Source: Desulfurivibrio alkaliphilus
GTDB lineage: Bacteria; Desulfobacterota; Desulfobulbia; Desulfobulbales; Desulfurivibrionaceae
Direction of reading: 5' to 3'
NCBI GenBank assembly: GCA_011048585.1
Contig: DSDS01000154.1
Location: forward strand, 1 to 6,131
DNA: 6,131 nt
Shown here: piece after piece, positions 5,723 to 6,131 of the stretch
Numbering within the stretch: position 1 is the stretch's first letter
How the letters are laid out: every line of letters begins with the position of its first letter
Translations under genes and position numbers: made by a program
Notes under the pieces: generated by a model
Told to the model about the DNA's origin: nothing
The model's input: only the letters and a program-made list of their open reading frames with translations
The model's database searches: none

Positions 5723-6131
5723 GCCAGGGACCTCAGGGTGACGCGCAGCAGTTCATCGAGGGCCACGGTGGCCGCCCCCTCCTCCCCCAGTTGCCGCCGC
5801 ACCTCGGCCAGGGCGGCCCGGGCCTGAGCCGGCAGATAGCCGAGATTGAGCAGGGCGGAGAGGGCGTCTTGAAAAGCCGGTTCGGCAAACTCGGCCGTCG
5901 CCCCCTCGGTGGCGCGGCTGGCCCAGGTGGTCCGCGAATCGACGGCCGGGAAGAAATCGACCTTGTCCTTCAACTCCAGGCAGAGCCGCTCGGCGGTCTT
6001 TTTGCCCACCCCGGGGAGCTTCTTCAAGCCGGCGATATCATCGGTGGCGATCGCCCGGCTGAGCAGATCGGGCGTTGCCTCGGCCAGAATATTCATCGCC
6101 AGGCGCGGACCCACCCCGGAGACCCCCAGCA
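5719..6131 (-). CDS. ruvA: Holliday junction branch migration protein RuvA (5' end outside window)
   Basis: The visible 136 residues are the C-terminal two thirds of RuvA, the tetramer that binds four-way junctions and recruits RuvB. The frame is open to the window edge, so the N-terminal OB-fold domain (roughly 65 residues in a ~200-residue family) is missing only because the window ends. Seen are both helix-hairpin-helix motifs of domain II, GVSGVGPRLAMNIL near the edge and LKKLPGVGKKTAERLCLELK, then a flexible Thr/Ala-rich linker (about TTWASRATEGATAEF), and domain III, which contacts RuvB: FQDALSALLNLGYLPAQARAAL. The GTG codon at 6114 aligns with an internal Val of the first hairpin and is not a start. 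It overlaps ruvB by four bases (ATGA), implying coupled translation. A ruvC gene is often just upstream but is not in view. Confidence 0.97.
   Translation of the reverse strand, partial: LGVSGVGPRLAMNILAEATPDLLSRAIATDDIAGLKKLPGVGKKTAERLCLELKDKVDFFPAVDSRTTWASRATEGATAEFAEPAFQDALSALLNLGYLPAQARAALAEVRRQLGEEGAATVALDELLRVTLRSLA

Noticed and set aside
6112..6114. GTG as the start of a short RuvA
   Set aside because: The codons upstream continue the first helix-hairpin-helix motif in frame to the window edge, so this GTG is an internal valine.

Overview
The window is a tightly packed run of eight genes, all on the minus strand, so it reads from its right end to its left end. In transcription order they are: ruvA (its 5' part lies outside the window), ruvB, panB, pomA (motA-type), pomB (motB-type), a PilZ-like protein, and the alpha and beta subunits of a two-subunit class I fumarate hydratase. 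A good intrinsic terminator closes the run, followed by about 145 bases in which I see no gene. Neighbouring genes are 4-base overlapping, 4, 72, 9, 22, 1 and 1-base overlapping apart. This looks like one long transcription unit, with a possible break only at the panB-pomA gap.

The content fits a GC-rich, flagellated, at least partly anaerobic Gram-negative bacterium. Split, oxygen-sensitive class I fumarase, the tetrameric-type PilZ architecture and a PomAB-like stator would suit a Desulfobacterota (former deltaproteobacterial) genome, perhaps Desulfobulbia-like. That placement is inferred from gene content and style and was not tested by any search.

By region: 5719-6131 and 4646-5722 encode the Holliday-junction branch migration machine RuvAB, translationally coupled by an ATGA overlap. 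3799-4641 encodes ketopantoate hydroxymethyltransferase (pantothenate/CoA synthesis), with its ribosome binding site inside the end of ruvB. 2194-3726 encodes the flagellar stator pair. Its ion-pathway residues match the sodium-driven Vibrio PomA/PomB pattern, including position numbers. 1575-2171 encodes a PilZ-like protein with a helical insertion typical of tetrameric PilZ domains and without a canonical c-di-GMP pocket. 159-1573 encodes the fumarase.

I found no mobile element, CRISPR array, RNA gene or clearly new system. The points most worth a second look are the stator/PilZ/fumarase linkage, the degenerate PilZ protein, the sodium-type stator signature, and a terminator whose stem begins inside the last codons of the fumarase beta gene.
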